Position numbers and translations under genes: made by a program. From the NCBI GenBank assembly GCA_029260755.1, contig JAJDCQ010000035.1, positions 1 to 64,000 of the forward strand: 64,000 nucleotides of DNA, given 5' to 3'. The DNA is from Planctomycetota bacterium. GTDB taxonomy: Bacteria; Planctomycetota; J058; JAJDCQ01. Positions 60,691-64,000 of the stretch are shown here, piece by piece; the first letter of the stretch is position 1, and each line of letters opens with the position of its first letter. The notes under the pieces were generated by a model. The model had not been told where the DNA came from. It ran no database searches and worked only from the letters and a program-made list of their open reading frames with translations.

Positions 60691-62099
60691 TCGCCGCGCT
60701 CGCCGCTCTCCTCGGTCTCGGCGGCCGCCCCGCCACCCGGCGGGGCGTCCACCCGCGCGGTCACAAGGCGGAGCTCCTCGAGCTCGCCATCGAGGACGCG
60801 CCGGCGTGCCAGGAGGTCATCCTTCCGCTCCAGCAGCACGCCGGGCGCCCCGCGGTCCTCACGGCGAAGCCCAGGAGCGAGCTCGAGGTGGGCGACCTCG
60901 TCGCCGAGGCCGAGGCAGCGATCAGCGCCCGGGTCCACACGCCGATCGCGGGTCGGGTGGTCGGTCCGGTCGCGGTCACCCTCTCGAACGGGCGGCGCGT
61001 GACGGCCGTGCCGGTCCGCGCTCGCGAGCCGGGCGAGCCGCTCCGATTCTCCGAGTGGCGGTCGGGCGACTGGACGGTGCCCGGGACGAACCTGCTCGGC
61101 CCGCAGGCGGTGGTCGCGGCCGTCCAGGCGGCCGGCGTCGTCGGGCTCGGCGGCGCGGCCTTCCCGACCCACCTCAAGCTCGCGCCCGGCGGGGCTCGAC
61201 CGATCGACACCCTCCTCGTGAACGGCTGTGAGTGCGAGCCGTTCCTCGTCTCGGATGCGCGGCTGCTGGTCGAGGCGGCCCCCGTCGTCCTGGCCGGCGT
61301 CGAGCTCGCCGCGCGCGCGTGCGGGGCGTCGCGGGTGCTGATCGCCGTCGAGGACGACAAGCCGGCCGCGATCGCCGCGCTGCGGGCCGCGGCGAAGCCG
61401 CCGGTCGAGGTGGTCGTCGTCCGGACCCGGTACCCGATGGGCGCCGAGCGCGTCCTGATTCCCGCCGTCCTCGGGCGCGAGGTGCCGACGACGGGGTACC
61501 CGACCGACGTCGGCGTCGTGGTCGTGAACGTCGGAACGGCCGCATCGATCGCGCAGGCGGCCCTTCGCGAGCGTCCGCTCACCCATCGCCTCGTGACGGT
61601 CGCGGGCCCGGGCGTGGTGCGGCCGGCCGTCCTCTTCACGCCGCTCGGCGTCTCGCTCGGATCGCTCATCGAGGCCTGCGGCGGCGTCACGGCGTCGGCG
61701 CGGCGCGTGATCGCCGGCGGCCCGATGATGGGGTTCACCGTCACCGACCTCTCCGCCCCGCTGACCAAGGGGACGAGCGGCCTGGTCGTGCTCGACGACT
61801 CGAGCCTGGCGAGCGCCGCCGAGGGGCCGTGCATCCGGTGCGGCGCGTGCCTCGACGTGTGTCCGCTCCACCTCGCCCCGACCCGAATCGCCCTCGCCGC
61901 GCGCACCGGACGGCTCGATCTCTTCGACCGCCACCACGGCCTTGCCTGCTGCGAGTGCGGCTGCTGCGCGTTCGTCTGTCCGGCGGCGATCCCGCTCGTC
62001 CAGCTCATCCGCGCGGGGAAGGCGACCGCGCGCCGGACGCGCCGGCGGGCGATCGAGGCGGCGGCCGTCGCCGCCATCTTCGAGCACGGGGGCGCCTGA
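60687..62099 (+). CDS. rnfC: Rnf complex subunit C
   Basis: 470 aa. NADH-binding peripheral subunit of the ferredoxin:NAD oxidoreductase, homologous to the complex I 51-kDa subunit. An N-terminal barrel-like part (RGVHPRGHKAE) precedes GLGGAAFPTHLKL (FMN/NADH-type glycine loop) and NGCECEPFL. Two [4Fe-4S] motifs follow: CIRCGACLDVCP, and CCECGCCAFVCP in the second position, where an extra cysteine replaces the usual residue. The N-terminus lacks the long repeat tail seen in proteobacteria. Confidence 0.94.
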   Translation: MIAALAALLGLGGRPATRRGVHPRGHKAELLELAIEDAPACQEVILPLQQHAGRPAVLTAKPRSELEVGDLVAEAEAAISARVHTPIAGRVVGPVAVTLSNGRRVTAVPVRAREPGEPLRFSEWRSGDWTVPGTNLLGPQAVVAAVQAAGVVGLGGAAFPTHLKLAPGGARPIDTLLVNGCECEPFLVSDARLLVEAAPVVLAGVELAARACGASRVLIAVEDDKPAAIAALRAAAKPPVEVVVVRTRYPMGAERVLIPAVLGREVPTTGYPTDVGVVVVNVGTAASIAQAALRERPLTHRLVTVAGPGVVRPAVLFTPLGVSLGSLIEACGGVTASARRVIAGGPMMGFTVTDLSAPLTKGTSGLVVLDDSSLASAAEGPCIRCGACLDVCPLHLAPTRIALAARTGRLDLFDRHHGLACCECGCCAFVCPAAIPLVQLIRAGKATARRTRRRAIEAAAVAAIFEHGGA

Positions 62100-62100
62100 G

Positions 62101-63168
62101 ATGTCGGGGACCCCGAAGGAGCCCGCGCCGGAGGGCAGCGCCCCGATCCTGCCGGAGCCCTCGGCCCTCGACGCCGCGACCTCGCCGCACCTCGCCGTCG
62201 GCACGGCGGGCATCGGAACGGCGATGCGCGACGTCCTCGTCGGGCTCGCCCCCGCGGCGGTGATGGCGGTCGTCCTCTTCGGCGGACGCGCCGCCGTGCA
62301 TCTGGCGGTCGCCGTCGCCGCCGCGGTCGCCACCGAGGCGCTCGCCTGTCGTCTGCGGCGGCGGCCGACGACGGTGGGCGACGGCAGCGCGGCGCTCACC
62401 GGGCTGCTCCTCGCCCTCTCGCTCCCCGTGAGCCTGTCGCCGGGCGCGACGGCGCTCGGGGCGGTCGTGGCGGTCGGCCTCGGGAAGGCGGTGTTCGGGG
62501 GGCTCGGGCAGAACCCGTTCAACCCCGCGATGGTCGGGCGGGCGTTCCTCGCGGCGTGCTTTCCCGTCGCGATGACGACCTGGGTCGAGCCCGCGGGCCT
62601 CGACGGCTGGAGCGGGGCGACGCCGCTCGTCGCGGGCGACGGAGGGCCGGTCGCGACGGCGTGGCAGCTCCTCGGAGGTCGGGTGCCGGGCAGCCTCGGC
62701 GAGACCTCGGGGATCGCGCTGGTCGCGGGCGGGGCGTTCGTGCTCTTCCGCCGCGCCGGGGACTGGCGACCGACGGCCGGGATGCTCGGAGCGATCGCCG
62801 GGATCGCCGCCCTCGAGGCGTTCATCCGCGGCTCCGCGGCCCGGGGCGTGGTCGCCCATCTCGGGTCGGGCGGGGCGCTCCTCGGCGCCTTCTTCATCGT
62901 GACCGACCCCGTCACCAGCCCGCTCGCGCGGTCGGGTCGCTGGGTCTTCGGCGCGCTCGTCGGCGGCATCGTGATGGCGATCCGGCTCGGCGGGAGCTAC
63001 CCCGAGGGGGTCATGTACGCGGTGCTGCTCGCCAACGCGGTCGTGCCGCTCATCGATCGGCTGACCGCGCCGCGTCCGCTCGGAGGGCCGATGGCGCCGC
63101 CGAGCATCGTCCCGGCGGCCGCGCTCGCTGTCGCGCCGCCCGGGCCGCCCGCGGAGACGGCTCCGTGA
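62101..63168 (+). CDS. rnfD: Rnf complex subunit D
   Basis: 355 aa integral membrane protein with about nine helices. The covalent FMN site is the SGAT segment (GWSGATPL). Other family features: LGQNPFNPAMVGRAFL and FFIVTDPVTSP. It starts 1 nt after rnfC. Pro/Ala-rich extra ends are present on both sides. Confidence 0.94.
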   Translation: MSGTPKEPAPEGSAPILPEPSALDAATSPHLAVGTAGIGTAMRDVLVGLAPAAVMAVVLFGGRAAVHLAVAVAAAVATEALACRLRRRPTTVGDGSAALTGLLLALSLPVSLSPGATALGAVVAVGLGKAVFGGLGQNPFNPAMVGRAFLAACFPVAMTTWVEPAGLDGWSGATPLVAGDGGPVATAWQLLGGRVPGSLGETSGIALVAGGAFVLFRRAGDWRPTAGMLGAIAGIAALEAFIRGSAARGVVAHLGSGGALLGAFFIVTDPVTSPLARSGRWVFGALVGGIVMAIRLGGSYPEGVMYAVLLANAVVPLIDRLTAPRPLGGPMAPPSIVPAAALAVAPPGPPAETAP

Positions 63169-63755
63169 CCGCCCCGCCCGAGGTCGCTCGCGGATCCCGG
63201 CTCGGCGGGGCGGGCCTCGTCGTGCTCCTCGCGCTCGTCCTCGGCGGCGTCCTCGGGGCCGCCGACGCGCTCTTCGCGCCGCGCATCGAGGAGCAACGCC
63301 GCGCGCGGCTCCGGCGCGTCGCCCTCGACGTCGTCCCCGGCGGGGGGGCGCTCGAGGAGGTGACCGTCGGGGGGGCCGTCGTGCTCCGGATCACCGCCGG
63401 TCCGCAGCCCGGCGAGGGCGCGCTCGTCGGCTGGGCCGTTCCGGGCGAGGCGCCCGGGTTCGCCGACGTCGTCCGGATCCTCGTCGGCCTCGACCCCGAG
63501 GCGCGGACGATCACCGGCCTCGCCGTCCTCGACGCCCGCGAGACGCCGGGGCTCGGCGACCGGATCCGCGAGGCGGAGTTCTGCGACCGCTTCGCCGAGC
63601 ACCCGATCGCCGGCCCGATCGAGATCGACGCGATCAGCGGCGCGACCGTCTCGAGCGAGGCGGTGCAGAGCGCGGTCGAGGCGGACGTCGCGCGGGTCGC
63701 GGCGGCGATCCGTCGGCTCGAGCCCGGCAGCGCCAGCGGGGAGGCGCCGCGATGA
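63165..63755 (+). CDS. rnfG: Rnf complex subunit G
   Basis: 196 aa. One N-terminal membrane helix, then the periplasmic FMN-binding domain: TPGLGDRI and the covalent flavin motif SGATVSS. GTGA overlap with rnfD and ATGA overlap with rnfE. Confidence 0.94.
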   Translation: MTAPPEVARGSRLGGAGLVVLLALVLGGVLGAADALFAPRIEEQRRARLRRVALDVVPGGGALEEVTVGGAVVLRITAGPQPGEGALVGWAVPGEAPGFADVVRILVGLDPEARTITGLAVLDARETPGLGDRIREAEFCDRFAEHPIAGPIEIDAISGATVSSEAVQSAVEADVARVAAAIRRLEPGSASGEAPR

Positions 63756-64000
63756 CCGACGAGGCCCGGCCGATCGATGCGGCCGACGAGGTTGCCGGCG
63801 ACGCGGCGCTCGCCGCCGCCGATCCGAACGAGGACGGGGAGCCCGGCGCCGTCGATCGGCTCTACCGCGGCCTTCTGCCCGAGAACCCCGTCCACCGCCA
63901 GCTCCTCGGGATGTGCCCGACCCTCGCCGTCACCGCGACGGTCGCGAGCGCGCTGACCCTGGGGCTCGCCACGGTGGCCGTCCTCGTCGCGTCCAGCCTC
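63752..64000 (+). CDS. rnfE: Rnf complex subunit E, 5' part (cut by window end)
   Basis: The first 83 codons. After an acidic N-terminal extension of about 35 residues comes the family start RGLLPENPVHRQLLGMCPTLAVTAT and the first membrane helices. The cysteine in GMCP corresponds to the membrane [2Fe-2S] ligand region. rnfA and rnfB presumably follow outside the window. Confidence 0.9.
   Translation, partial: MTDEARPIDAADEVAGDAALAAADPNEDGEPGAVDRLYRGLLPENPVHRQLLGMCPTLAVTATVASALTLGLATVAVLVASSL

Noticed and set aside
59508..62969. 1153-codon minus-strand frame opposite hypB-rnfD
   Set aside because: The plus-strand genes are unmistakable hydrogenase-maturation and Rnf genes; the minus frame has only Arg/Ala/Pro composition.

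Overview
The window is about 64 kb of very GC-rich bacterial DNA. It carries no rRNA, transposase, CRISPR array or phage structural gene. Seven transmembrane or sensor-type Ser/Thr protein kinases lie within 40 kb, together with a PP2C phosphatase, an ECF sigma/anti-sigma pair, VWA/HEAT-repeat proteins, a calcineurin-type phosphoesterase with an SdrD-like N-terminus and a kinase with a DWG motif. This points to an uncultivated member of the Planctomycetota, with a myxobacterium-like lineage as a weaker alternative. The energy genes at the right end imply anaerobic or facultative life with hydrogen and ferredoxin metabolism. All of this is inferred from sequence alone.

Left part (1-30.2 kb). 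A 130-bp direct repeat built of 9-nt palindromic units opens the window. It is followed by a minus-strand signalling operon (PP2C phosphatase, FHA kinase, HEAT protein) and a plus-strand run: S41 protease, small Cys protein, yeast-MTD1-like methylene-THF dehydrogenase, and a TIGR01777 epimerase interrupted by a four-helix membrane insert. Then come a kinase with a DnaA-domain-IV-like module coupled to a THUMP rRNA methyltransferase, an ECF sigma/anti-sigma pair with a trypsin-like lipoprotein, an enoyl-CoA hydratase, a large kinase, a VWA protein, a phosphoesterase and a TPR kinase.

Middle (30.2-41.9 kb). Two tRNA pairs (Ala-GGC and Pro-TGG; Arg-GCG and an odd GAG tRNA) flank two adjacent kinases that share a nearly identical extracytoplasmic C-terminal domain. 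Next come a NADAR protein, a secreted EEP-family lipoprotein, a WD40-repeat kinase and an alpha/beta hydrolase.

Right part (41.9-64 kb) is one metabolic island. Minus strand: a [NiFe]-hydrogenase maturation protease, a dihydroorotate-dehydrogenase-like protein, pyruvate:ferredoxin oxidoreductase (nifJ), a tandem universal stress protein, an APH/P-loop kinase fusion of the Rv2004c type, and a group 3b [NiFe] hydrogenase in hydB-(cNMP protein)-hydG-hydD-hydA order. Plus strand, divergent: hypF-hypC-hypD-hypE-hypA-hypB, a small Cys-rich membrane protein, then rnfC-rnfD-rnfG-rnfE (cut by the window end), nearly all with 1- or 4-nt overlaps. Pyruvate oxidation yields reduced ferredoxin, Rnf exchanges electrons between ferredoxin and NAD with ion translocation, and the group 3b hydrogenase couples NAD(P)H to H2.

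Most noteworthy: the membrane insert inside the epimerase, a HypA that has cleanly lost its zinc-finger loop, the kinase with a DnaA-like DNA-binding module, the kinase pair with a conserved unassigned sensor domain, and two intergenic palindromes with a common NCRCRGATT nonamer.
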